Positions 15,357-21,473 of a stretch of DNA of 27,513 nucleotides are shown here, one piece after another. Each line of letters opens with the position of its first letter. Position 1 is the stretch's first letter. The translations under genes were made by a program, and so were the position numbers. Origin of the DNA: a virus; the IMG/VR virus record IMGVR_UViG_3300025692_000001, positions 1-27,513 of that record; one strand, given 5' to 3'. Under the pieces are notes generated by a model, which saw nothing but the letters and a program-made list of their open reading frames with translations, searched no databases and was not told the origin of the DNA.

Positions 15357-16130
15357 GTGCCCACGAATATCGCCGTCACGAAGAAGATGATCTTCTACGC
15401 CAAGGGCCACGAGAAGTGTCTGAAAGGGGCCATCGACGTCCCGCCCGTGAGCCTCATCAACCCGTTCTGGGGCACTGGCAAGCAGCAGCTCGCCTGGCGC
15501 GTATCCGGCCACCTGCACGCGCACGGCAAGCCGGTTCGGCAGTCGAAGCAGAAGACGCCCGAGCTGGTCGCGGCGCTGTTCCCTGCTCCCGAGCCGAAGT
15601 ACGCCGTCCGCAGCGACTACCACGCCATCCACAATTCCGGCCGCAGACCGCTGTCGGCCGTTCACCTCATCGTCCTTCACGACATGGAGGTGGCGCTGTA
15701 CGACGAGGCCGCCGAGGCCGTGGGCCGCTACTTCGAGTCGAAGGCATCCGGCGGCTCGACCAACTATGGGGTCGACAACAACAGTATCCAGTGCTACCTC
15801 CAGGACAGCATCATCCCGTGGGGGGCGCCCTACGCGAACACGGCTGGACTGCACATCGAGCAGATGGGCAAGGCAAGCTGGACCGATGCCGAGTGGAAGA
15901 AGCTCGCCGCCGGCACGCTGGACCGGACCGCCTGGCTCATTGCGCAGAAGTCGAAGAAGCTCGGCATCCCGATCCGCAGGTTGACCGACGAGCAGGTGAA
16001 GGCCGGCAGCAAGGGCGTGACGACGCACCGCCAATGTACGCGAGTGTTCCACGTCTACGGCGGTCACACAGATCCCGGCACGGGGTTTCCCTACGACGAG
16101 ATTCTCGAGACCGCGCGGGCGTACCTGTGA
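15357..16130 (+). CDS. Endolysin: N-acetylmuramoyl-L-alanine amidase (Amidase_2)
   Basis: A 257-residue protein with AGGAGG 6 nt before a GTG start. The amidase domain runs from about residue 95: LIVLHDME (H108), a GLHIEQMG strand (E168), THRQC (H224) and GGHTDPGTGFPYD (H237, D239), which are the usual zinc ligands and active-site region of Amidase_2/T7 lysozyme-like enzymes. It cuts the bond between MurNAc and L-Ala. Residues 1-90 form an unrecognised N-terminal domain (SLINPFWGTGKQQLAW), perhaps for wall binding. There is no signal peptide, so export needs a holin. An alternative 358-codon frame over this gene is a shadow. Confidence 0.92.
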   Translation: MPTNIAVTKKMIFYAKGHEKCLKGAIDVPPVSLINPFWGTGKQQLAWRVSGHLHAHGKPVRQSKQKTPELVAALFPAPEPKYAVRSDYHAIHNSGRRPLSAVHLIVLHDMEVALYDEAAEAVGRYFESKASGGSTNYGVDNNSIQCYLQDSIIPWGAPYANTAGLHIEQMGKASWTDAEWKKLAAGTLDRTAWLIAQKSKKLGIPIRRLTDEQVKAGSKGVTTHRQCTRVFHVYGGHTDPGTGFPYDEILETARAYL

Positions 16131-16492
16131 AGATCACATTCACCTGCCCCGACTGCGGCACCCTGATTCAAGAGTCCGAGATTGCGATGACGGAGTACAG
16201 CGGCCACTGGGGCTTCGAGGACGTTCTGACGTGCCCGAAGTGCCCGAAGTGCGCCAAGCTCACGTATGGAGCCTTGACCGAGGGAATGATGGCCGAGGCG
16301 CTCCGGGTCGCTCGCGATAGTGCGCCCGGATGCGGGCTGCGAGAACTCGCGGCGGGACCGGCGGCACAGGCCCGCTTCGTCCTGCGGCTGCTCAACGATG
16401 GCGAGTTCACGCACGCCGCACGGTGGCCACACGCGAACTTCCATCCAGAATCTTGGAGCGAACGGCTCCTCGACTTGGCTCGGCAGCCGTGA
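16127..16492 (+). CDS. Small zinc-ribbon-like hypothetical protein
   Basis: 121 residues, starting GTGA over the endolysin stop. The N-terminal half holds TCPDCG and TCPKCPKCAK, one CxxC pair plus a tandemly extended CxxCxxC, consistent with a zinc ribbon. The C-terminal half is helical (MMAEALRVARDSAP; ARFVLRLLNDGEF; SERLLDLARQP). It could be a nucleic-acid or protein-binding adaptor. No family was recognised. Confidence 0.75.
   Translation: MKITFTCPDCGTLIQESEIAMTEYSGHWGFEDVLTCPKCPKCAKLTYGALTEGMMAEALRVARDSAPGCGLRELAAGPAAQARFVLRLLNDGEFTHAARWPHANFHPESWSERLLDLARQP
16232..16249 (+). repeat. 9-nt tandem duplication inside the CxxC motif
   Basis: TGCCCGAAG occurs twice in a row (16232-16240, 16241-16249), followed by the diverged TGCGCCAAG. 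It turns a normal CPKC knuckle into CPKCPKC while keeping frame. Confidence 0.85.
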
Positions 16493-16752
16493 CGTTTTCT
16501 CCCCGCTGCCAGTCCTGCGGCCTCGGCGGCGAGTCCTGCCGCCTCAGGTTCGCCAAGTCCCCGCAGCCGCACTATCGCTATGAGAAGCGCAAGTCCGGCC
16601 TCGGCATCCAGGACGTGTGCGTCGGCATCTCCCCGGCCCCGCGCAAGGCGAAGCGGCCGGACCTCGAGTCCTGCGAGGCATGGCGAGATCCGGCCGGCAA
16701 CTCTGCCGAGGCCGTGCGTCAGGCCATCGCGGCGGGGGAGTATCGGGAGTGA
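16489..16752 (+). CDS. Small Cys-rich basic hypothetical protein
   Basis: 87 residues beginning GTGA over the previous stop. The N-terminal CQSCGLGGESCRL is a Cys cluster, and further Cys residues occur at VCVG and ESCEAW, enough for one zinc site. The protein is basic (Arg/Lys) and has a C-terminal helix (SAEAVRQAIAAGEYRE). The role is unknown. Its stop overlaps the phosphoesterase start, so the two are probably coupled. Confidence 0.7.
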   Translation: MTFSPRCQSCGLGGESCRLRFAKSPQPHYRYEKRKSGLGIQDVCVGISPAPRKAKRPDLESCEAWRDPAGNSAEAVRQAIAAGEYRE

Positions 16753-17573
16753 GGCACCTCACCATCCGCCGCCAGTTCACCGAGGGCGAGTGTCATCCGT
16801 TCTTCTTCTGGGGCGACTGGCACACGTTCAACCGGTCGTGTGCGAAGGGCGAGCTTCACAAGGACCGCGAGATCATCCGCACGACGCCCAACGCCCTGTA
16901 CGCGAATATGGGCGACAACGCGGACTTCATCGGGCACGACGACCGTCGCTTCAAGGCGTCCCAGCTAGACCCCGACCTGCTCGCGCTGGAAGACCTTGAC
17001 GAACTCGGCGACGTGCAGGTCGCTTGGCTGACCGAGTTCGAGGCGCCAGTCATAGATCGCTGCGTCGTCCAACTCGGGTCGAACCACGCTAACAAGTTCG
17101 ACCGGATGCACCACACCAACACGATGAAACTCAAGCTCAAGGCGCTGGGCGGGAAGGACCTGGCGGACAAGCTCTGGGCTCCCGCGATGGCGCAGGTACA
17201 ACTCCTGTTCACGGACGAACACGGGCACGCCTGCGAGGTAATGCTGAATGTCCACCACGGAACGCACGCGGGCGACCCGGACCTGCTACTCAAGCGGCTG
17301 CGGATGAAGATGCGGTTCTGGCCGACGACCGACGTGATGGCGCGCGGCCACTGCCACTGGTGCCGCCACACAAGCGAGAAGCGCATGGTCCCCGACCGCC
17401 GGAACAAGAAACTCCACGACCGGCGCGTCTTCGTCATCCTGACTGGTGGCTACGGCAAATCCTTTGAGGACAACTACGCCGAGGATATGGACCTGGACCC
17501 AATCGACATCGGGATGGCGCGGCTCGACATCTTCCCGAGCCGGTACGGGGCGCGGCTGGAGGTAGTGACGTGA
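16749..17573 (+). CDS. Calcineurin-like metallophosphoesterase
   Basis: 274 residues, starting GTGA over the preceding stop. The five metal-binding motifs of the calcineurin-like family appear in order: GDWH (D23, H25), MGDNAD (D56), GSNHANK (N112, H113), NVHHGTHAG (H170 or H173) and RGHCHW (H201, H203). It is therefore likely an active dinuclear-metal phosphatase or phosphodiesterase acting on nucleotides or nucleic acid. The substrate cannot be read. The GNH motif carries an extra residue (GSNH), a mild departure. It lies among small accessory genes downstream of lysis. Confidence 0.85.
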   Translation: MRHLTIRRQFTEGECHPFFFWGDWHTFNRSCAKGELHKDREIIRTTPNALYANMGDNADFIGHDDRRFKASQLDPDLLALEDLDELGDVQVAWLTEFEAPVIDRCVVQLGSNHANKFDRMHHTNTMKLKLKALGGKDLADKLWAPAMAQVQLLFTDEHGHACEVMLNVHHGTHAGDPDLLLKRLRMKMRFWPTTDVMARGHCHWCRHTSEKRMVPDRRNKKLHDRRVFVILTGGYGKSFEDNYAEDMDLDPIDIGMARLDIFPSRYGARLEVVT

Positions 17574-17845
17574 TTCCGGCAGGAATTCTTATCTGTGGTC
17601 GCACCTACTCCGTCAGCGTCCAGCCCATGGGCAGCGGCGCCATCGGCTCCTGTAGCAACGACGACCAGGACATCACCATAGAGGCGGACATGCACGCCGA
17701 GACGCAGGCGTCGGTACTCCTGCACGAGGTCATCGAGGCCATCAACGCGAGCATGAACTTGAACTTGAGGCACAAGACCATCTCGGCGCTGGAGACGGCG
17801 CTGTACGGAGTTCTGACCAGCAACGATGCGTGGTGGGGTCCGTGA
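17570..17845 (+). CDS. Zincin-like small protein with HEVIE motif
   Basis: 91 residues starting GTGA over the phosphoesterase stop. A short beta start (GILICGRTYSVSVQPMG) is followed by a helix LLHEVIEAINASMNLNL and a second helix (KTISALETALYGVLTSN). This matches small phage metallopeptidase-like proteins in which a LLHExxH helix is followed by a helix with LxxALxxVL. The second His is replaced by Glu (HEVIE), which can still bind metal (as in HExxE or gluzincin relatives) but may mean lost or altered activity. Target unknown. Confidence 0.75.
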   Translation: MIPAGILICGRTYSVSVQPMGSGAIGSCSNDDQDITIEADMHAETQASVLLHEVIEAINASMNLNLRHKTISALETALYGVLTSNDAWWGP

Positions 17846-18288
17846 GTCTCCATCTTCAGCCCATCACATTCTCTGAGGCATCGGCGTTTGTGACACAGCA
17901 CCATCGGCACCACATCCCCCCCGTTGGGCACAAGTTCAGCATCGGGTTGAACGACGGCCATCGAGTCGTCGGCGTGGTCGTCGTGGGCCGCCCCGTTGCT
18001 CGCGGATATGACGACGGCTACACCGCCGAGGTCACTCGCTGCTGCGTTCTAGACGACGTGCCCAATGCTTGCTCCAAACTCTACGCAGCTGCGTGGCGCG
18101 CGTCGCGGGCGATGGGCTATCGCCGCCTCATCACATACACCCTCGCCAGTGAATCGGGCGGGGCAATGATCGCGTCTGGATGGCGCGTCGTGCATGAGGT
18201 GAGAGGTCGCTCGTGGAGTTGTCCCAGTCGCCCGCGAGTCGACAAGCATCCGACCGAAGACAAATTGCTATGGGAGGTTTCGGCGTGA
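17842..18288 (+). CDS. XF1762-family (acetyltransferase-like) protein
   Basis: 148 residues from GTG overlapping the previous stop. The family signature is clear: HHRHHIPPVGHKFSIGL, a GVVVVGRPVARGYDDGYTAEVTRC strand-turn-strand, NACSKLYAAAWRASRAMGYR and LITYTLASESG. These proteins have a GNAT-like fold and occur in many phages and prophages, but their substrate is unknown. The C-terminus (RSWSCPSRPRVDKHPTEDK) is basic. It could modify a host or phage protein or small molecule by acyl transfer; this is inference. Confidence 0.85.
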   Translation: MSLHLQPITFSEASAFVTQHHRHHIPPVGHKFSIGLNDGHRVVGVVVVGRPVARGYDDGYTAEVTRCCVLDDVPNACSKLYAAAWRASRAMGYRRLITYTLASESGGAMIASGWRVVHEVRGRSWSCPSRPRVDKHPTEDKLLWEVSA

Positions 18289-18533
18289 CAATCCTTGAAG
18301 CCCGCATCCGCCGCAGCCTATTCGGGACGCGCTCCGTGCAGGTATTCCGTGGCGGCGACCTGGTATTCGGCTCCGACGCCGACGTGGTGAAGATGCGCCG
18401 CACGCGCACGGGGGTCCGGTTGTGGAGCCTCTGGGCGGAGCGTCGCCACGGCGTAGAGGAGGACCTGGAGGTTATGGAGTGGTGGTTCCCTGTGATGGAC
18501 GAGATGAGGGTGGAGAAGGTGTCTGATGAGTAA
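18285..18533 (+). CDS. Hypothetical small Arg-rich protein
   Basis: 82 residues. GTG 18285 overlaps the previous stop and has GGGAGG 7 nt upstream; ATG 18270 is possible but lacks it. The protein begins with a basic helix (ILEARIRRSLFGTRSVQ) and shows beta strands with Trp (LWSLWAERRHG, MEWWFPVMDEM). No family or enzyme motif was seen. It overlaps the next gene by 8 nt. Confidence 0.65.
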   Translation: MTILEARIRRSLFGTRSVQVFRGGDLVFGSDADVVKMRRTRTGVRLWSLWAERRHGVEEDLEVMEWWFPVMDEMRVEKVSDE

Positions 18534-19008
18534 CCGTCCTTGCGCGAACGACTTTGACGACTTGATTCAGATCGAGCAGCATTCCGGCGGCATCTCGACT
18601 GCGGCGACAATCGTCGGGTGGATGGTCGAGTCGAGGAAAGGAGGCCGCTTCGTTCACTACCAGCTTGAGGGATTCCCTCAGTGGCAGACGCTCTGCGCCC
18701 TCGAAGACGCGCTCATCGACAATGACGTGAATGAGGGCTGGGAGTTCGTCGTCGGCCGCATCGCGGACATGGCCGAAGTCCGCGGATGGATGGAGTATGA
18801 CGGCTGGGTGGTCGTGCCTTACGGCCCCGAACAGAAGCAGTCCGGCAGCGACATTGGCGTCTGGAGCTCCGTCGACTTCACCACCGACGTCGAGTACGAC
18901 GAATGGGCCAGAGCCGATGCCGCGCCAGAGTCCGGCATCGTGCTCAACGCCTGGCTCAAGCAGACGTTCCATCTCGGTCCCGACGAGTCACTGGGGGAGG
19001 CTACGTGA
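18526..19008 (+). CDS. Hypothetical acidic protein
   Basis: 160 residues, ATG overlapping the previous gene end by 8 nt. It is acidic and Trp-rich (WMEYDGWVVVPYG, VWSSVDFTTDVEYDEWARAD), with one Cys near each end of the first half and no membrane segment. It looks globular and conserved in codon use with its neighbours. No family was recognised. GTGA links it to the next gene. Confidence 0.65.
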   Translation: MSNRPCANDFDDLIQIEQHSGGISTAATIVGWMVESRKGGRFVHYQLEGFPQWQTLCALEDALIDNDVNEGWEFVVGRIADMAEVRGWMEYDGWVVVPYGPEQKQSGSDIGVWSSVDFTTDVEYDEWARADAAPESGIVLNAWLKQTFHLGPDESLGEAT

Positions 19009-19535
19009 CCACATCGACGCCGCCGGCATGGGGATGGCTGGACGAGTGCTACGTGCCCAACGCGGGGACCGATCACGAGTACGGCCAGATGCGGGAAGAG
19101 GCACTGTCAACGGGCGCGCGCAACCTACCTGATTCTGCCACTTTACATGCTCAGAATGACAGCGGAACCGAGCCTGAAGTGTCAAGTTCTACAACAAGAA
19201 AACTTGAGCCCGACCCGACCGGCGAGGATGCGTGGCCGCTGGAGCGCGCAGTTATCACTAACGCGAGTAGTGAATGCTGCGCGTCAGGGTGCGCGGCGTA
19301 CACGTTGCGCGGCGTACACGTTGCGAAGTGCCCCGTCTGCCTGCACGAGCTGGAAAACGACGAGGGCATCCTCTGCGACCACTGCGAGTTGCCCACCGGC
19401 CTCGAAAGTTTCGCCGTCGTCTACGGTCACAGCGGCGTGTTCGTCTACCACCTGCACTGCTACGACGAGGTGTATGGGGGGGGTGGACAAAACATTGGAC
19501 ACATTGGACCCGACTTTGGACACGGACGGGGATGA
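19005..19535 (+). CDS. Cys/His zinc-binding protein, possibly altered by a 16-nt duplication
   Basis: GTG 19005 has GGGGGAGG four nt upstream and overlaps the previous stop. The first 35 residues (WGWLDECYVPNAG) look genuine; residues 36-95 are Ser/Thr-rich and encoded by less GC-rich DNA. The C-terminal domain is a clear zinc module: KCPVCLHEL, ILCDHCELPTG, VYHLHCYDEVYGG. A 16-nt tandem duplication (19293-19324) joins the two parts; without it the zinc domain would be in a different frame from the N-terminus and would read from an ATG at 19274. So the gene is either a real 176-residue fusion or a product of a recent frame change. It ends in a His/Gly-rich tail. Confidence 0.6.
   Translation: MTTSTPPAWGWLDECYVPNAGTDHEYGQMREEALSTGARNLPDSATLHAQNDSGTEPEVSSSTTRKLEPDPTGEDAWPLERAVITNASSECCASGCAAYTLRGVHVAKCPVCLHELENDEGILCDHCELPTGLESFAVVYGHSGVFVYHLHCYDEVYGGGGQNIGHIGPDFGHGRG
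19293..19324 (+). repeat. 16-nt exact tandem duplication in a coding region
   Basis: GCGGCGTACACGTTGC occurs exactly twice (19293-19308, 19309-19324). 16 is not a multiple of three, so it changes which upstream frame is joined to the zinc domain. Confidence 0.92.
19492..19509 (+). repeat. 9-nt tandem duplication at a gene overlap
   Basis: ACATTGGAC is present twice in a row, followed by ACTTTGGAC 3 nt later (19513-19521). It lies where the Cys/His gene ends and the upstream extension of the DUF1599-like gene is open, and adds IGH/TLD repeats to those frames. Confidence 0.85.
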
Positions 19536-19536
19536 G

Positions 19537-19881
19537 GTGGACAGAATCTGCGACGAGGTGCGCTGCCCCGATGAATGGCCAGAGGGACACAACTCCCTGC
19601 ACCACCACATGCGCGCGACCTTCGACGCCTGCCTGGCGATCAGTGTCGCGAAGAATGCCGACTACGCCTCATCGGGCGATCCGCTCGCCAACTTCCGCGC
19701 CTGCCAGAAGTTCGGTGTGCCGCTCACGAAGGGCATCATGGTCCGCCTGTCCGACAAGTTCGCCCGCATCGGGAACCTGCTGGAGAGAGAGGCGAAGGTG
19801 AAGGACGAAGCGATAGCAGACACCATCGACGATGCGATTGACTACCTCGCGATTCTCAAGTATGCGCTGGAGACGGAGTGA
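19537..19881 (+). CDS. DUF1599 / Nmad1-like nucleotide-associated protein
   Basis: About 114 residues if GTG 19537 is used, one nt after the preceding stop; GTG 19483 or ATG 19474 would add a TLDTLDPTLD repeat segment. The core matches DUF1599/nucleotide-modification-associated domain 1: VAKNADYASSGDPLANFRAC, GIMVRLSDKFARIGNLL and DEAIADTIDDAIDYLAILK, an all-helical MazG-like layout with the acidic DT-DD pair expected for metal binding. It may act on nucleotide pools or modified bases. Start confidence is low, family confidence good. Confidence 0.82.
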   Translation: MDRICDEVRCPDEWPEGHNSLHHHMRATFDACLAISVAKNADYASSGDPLANFRACQKFGVPLTKGIMVRLSDKFARIGNLLEREAKVKDEAIADTIDDAIDYLAILKYALETE

Positions 19882-20171
19882 CCACCCCCCTCGCCCGGTA
19901 CCGCAACCTGGCCCTCATCCAGTGCGAATCGTGCGTCGTCCTCGCCGTCGTGATGCGGGGCGCGACTCAGATCCTTGACGCAGCGCTCGAGGACTTCATC
20001 GCCACGACAGTAGCCGGGATGGAGCAGGACGACATGCCGTTTGACCCCGCTGACATCCTGAGCCGCGTGGAGTTCATGCGCGCGTCCCTGCGCGGGGCGA
20101 TGGAGGATGTGTTGCAGCGGGTGCCGGCCAATCCGGGTTACGACGCCGCGGCGAAGGGGAGGGCGTGCTGA
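19878..20171 (+). CDS. Hypothetical helical protein
   Basis: 97 residues starting GTGA over the previous stop. It has a helical N-terminal half with two Cys (IQCESCVV) and a central amphipathic part (QILDAALEDFIATTVAGME), then an acidic loop (EQDDMPFDPADIL) and a helix. No family was recognised. It is the last gene of the coupled train; the next gene has its own strong ribosome site. Confidence 0.6.
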   Translation: MTTPLARYRNLALIQCESCVVLAVVMRGATQILDAALEDFIATTVAGMEQDDMPFDPADILSRVEFMRASLRGAMEDVLQRVPANPGYDAAAKGRAC

Positions 20172-20254
20172 AACATCGGTTGCTAATCAGTACCGCAAAT
20201 ACGTCTCAAGACGAGGATACGGGACTCTTCACCTACGCGCCGAAAGGAGGTAGC

Positions 20255-20449
20255 ATGCAGGCACTCATCAACTGGCTAGACGGCAAGAAGACGTATCTTC
20301 TGTCCATCGCCATCATCGTGTACGCGGTGTTGGCCTACTTCGGGGTCGCGCCCGAGCCGGACAAGGTGCAGGCCGCCATGGTCATCATCTCCGGCTACGC
20401 CCTGACGTTCCGCTCGGCCTTCTCCAAGTTCCTAGCCGACTTCAAGTAA
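20255..20449 (+). CDS. Small membrane protein, holin-like
   Basis: 64 residues. AAAGGAGGT (20243-20251) just before ATG 20255 is one of the strongest ribosome sites in the window and decides the start over GTG 20165. After a short amphipathic start with GKK, a hydrophobic segment (TYLLSIAIIVYAVLAYFGV) is followed by a loop (PEPDKVQ) and a second weaker segment (AAMVIISGYALTFRSAF), then a basic tail. This two-TM layout is common for small holins. It is 4 kb from the endolysin but is the last gene before the terminator. Function is inferred. Confidence 0.7.
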   Translation: MQALINWLDGKKTYLLSIAIIVYAVLAYFGVAPEPDKVQAAMVIISGYALTFRSAFSKFLADFK

Positions 20450-20475
20450 CCACCCCGGCCCATCCCGGCCCAAAA

Positions 20476-20521
20476 GAAACGCCCGCCCCCGGTTTGCCTC
20501 CATCCGGGCGGCGGGCGTTTC
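20476..20521 (+). terminator. Strong bidirectional terminator hairpin
   Basis: GAAACGCCCGCC (20476-20487) pairs perfectly with GGCGGGCGTTTC (20510-20521), with CCC/GGG (20488-20490, 20506-20508) extending it inside. On the minus strand a short T-run (CTTTTG) follows. It lies between convergent genes, so it can end both the long plus-strand operon and the lipoprotein transcript. Confidence 0.85.
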
Positions 20522-20533
20522 GTCGTCTCTACC

Positions 20534-20923
20534 TCAGTCCGCCCGGACGAAGTTGCGCTGCTGCGTCGACCCGTCCGTTCCTGGAAACTCGACGCTCACG
20601 ACCGAGCCCCCGACTAAGGTGAAGATCGACCCCTGGTCGTCAGAGTAGACGGTGTCGCTCTTGCGCTTCATCTGGAATGTGACGACGGGCGCCATCGTGG
20701 ACGCGGACGGGTCGGGGGTCGCTGCTGTCGCCTGCGATGGGTTCGCCCAGGTCACGGCGTAGACACCACCGGACGGAGCGGCAACGTGAAAGGACATATC
20801 TACGGTCGTGTCCTGCGACTTCCAGTCGCCGACGATTGGGTCCGCCTTCCCTCCACACCCCGACCCGGCGGCGACAGCCAGTAATACGAGCGTGAGACAT
20901 ACGGATAGCGTGATGCGCTTCAT
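20534..20923 (-). CDS. Predicted secreted lipoprotein (only minus-strand gene)
   Basis: 129 residues with a good ribosome site (GGAGGGG about 3 nt before the ATG on the minus strand). The N-terminus is a bacterial lipoprotein signal: MKR, a hydrophobic core LSVCLTLVLLAVAA, and GSGC with the modified Cys near residue 23. The mature part starts GKADPIVGDWKSQD, a pattern seen in lipocalin-like proteins, with further strands (VYAVTWANP, VTFQMKRKSDTVYSDD). Its opposite orientation and terminator make it a candidate moron expressed in lysogens, with superinfection exclusion or host-surface change as possible roles. No direct evidence of function. Confidence 0.8.
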   Translation of the reverse strand: MKRITLSVCLTLVLLAVAAGSGCGGKADPIVGDWKSQDTTVDMSFHVAAPSGGVYAVTWANPSQATAATPDPSASTMAPVVTFQMKRKSDTVYSDDQGSIFTLVGGSVVSVEFPGTDGSTQQRNFVRAD

Positions 20924-21139
20924 TGCCCCTCCAAAGTTGGCCCCGGTTTACCCCGCCTATTCACTCCCCCATGATACTCCCGCAGGCGTATCCCGCGTGG
21001 GCAACGGAACTCGTCCACGAGCGTGGCCGGACTGGCGTCCACCACGTCGCCGGCATCTTCCGTCCGACCCTCCTGCTACCGTAAGCGCCACTTAGTCAGA
21101 TACCCCCCGGGGGCATCGGGGTTATGGCGCGGGGTATAG
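20924..21139. other. Divergent intergenic region without a gene
   Basis: Between the reversed lipoprotein and the rightward operon. It holds the lipoprotein ribosome site (CCCCTCC on the plus strand, 20926-20932), a GC palindrome CCCCCGGGGG (21104-21113), and the rightward promoter at its end. Candidate minus-strand -10 hexamers (e.g. TATCAT at 20971-20976 on the minus strand) lack a matching -35. Open frames here are short and unsupported. Confidence 0.6.
21100..21137. promoter_or_regulatory. Operator-like inverted repeat
   Basis: ATACCCC (21100-21106) and GGGGTAT (21131-21137) are exact inverted copies separated by 24 nt, with the CCCCCGGGGG palindrome between them. The right arm abuts the promoter -35 at 21140, so a regulator bound here could control rightward transcription. 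Binding is inferred. Confidence 0.45.
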
Positions 21140-21167
21140 TTGACAGATGTGGCCAGAGGTGTATGAT
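21140..21167 (+). promoter_or_regulatory. Near-consensus sigma-70/SigA promoter for the rightward operon
   Basis: TTGACA (21140-21145, six of six) is 16 nt from TATGAT (21162-21167, five of six). Transcription should start near 21173-21175. This is the best promoter in the window and lies just before the first HTH gene. Confidence 0.78.
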
Positions 21168-21203
21168 GACCCCATGGCATCACACAGCAGGAGGGAGGGA
21201 GCG

Positions 21204-21401
21204 TTGACCGACCGCCCGGAGAGGCAAGAGTTCACCACAGCACAGGCCGCCGAATGGCTGACTGCGCACGGGCTCCGGATGTCCAGACGGACCGTTTCGC
21301 GTCGCATAGACGAGGGGCTTCTTGGCGCTCGCCGTACCACTGGTGGAGCGCGCCGCGTTCGACTTCGCGCCCTTGAAGCGTACCTGCGCGACCACTCGTG
21401 A
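21204..21401 (+). CDS. Excisionase-like helix-turn-helix protein
   Basis: 65 residues from TTG 21204, chosen because AGGAGGGAGGG (21189-21199) lies 4 nt upstream and the promoter puts the transcript start about 30 nt before it. ATG 21174 coincides with the predicted transcript start and would give a leaderless product ten residues longer. The sequence is one MerR/HTH_17-type domain: TTAQAAEWLTAHGL, RMSRRTVSRRIDEGLL, a basic hairpin with TTGGARRVRL and a final helix LEAYLRDHS. As first gene after the promoter it is a plausible excisionase or early regulator. Confidence 0.82.
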   Translation: MTDRPERQEFTTAQAAEWLTAHGLRMSRRTVSRRIDEGLLGARRTTGGARRVRLRALEAYLRDHS

Positions 21402-21461
21402 GACACCACAGAGAAGAAGGGAGGCGAACCTGATCAACTGACCCATCATGGCGCTCCGTAG

Positions 21462-21473
21462 AGGAGGATATTT
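21462..21473 (+). promoter_or_regulatory. Ribosome site supporting a TTG start
   Basis: AGGAGG (21462-21467) is 5 nt before TTG 21473. An ATG at 21448 lies in another frame and has no such site. Confidence 0.6.

Noticed and set aside
15416-16127. Upstream extension of the zinc-ribbon gene over the endolysin
   Set aside because: Arg-rich out-of-frame reading of the amidase; the GTG at 16127 overlaps the endolysin stop as in neighbouring genes.
20808-21095. 95-codon plus-strand frame antisense to the lipoprotein start
   Set aside because: Starts inside the lipoprotein gene on the opposite strand, low-complexity Pro/Arg sequence, no ribosome site.
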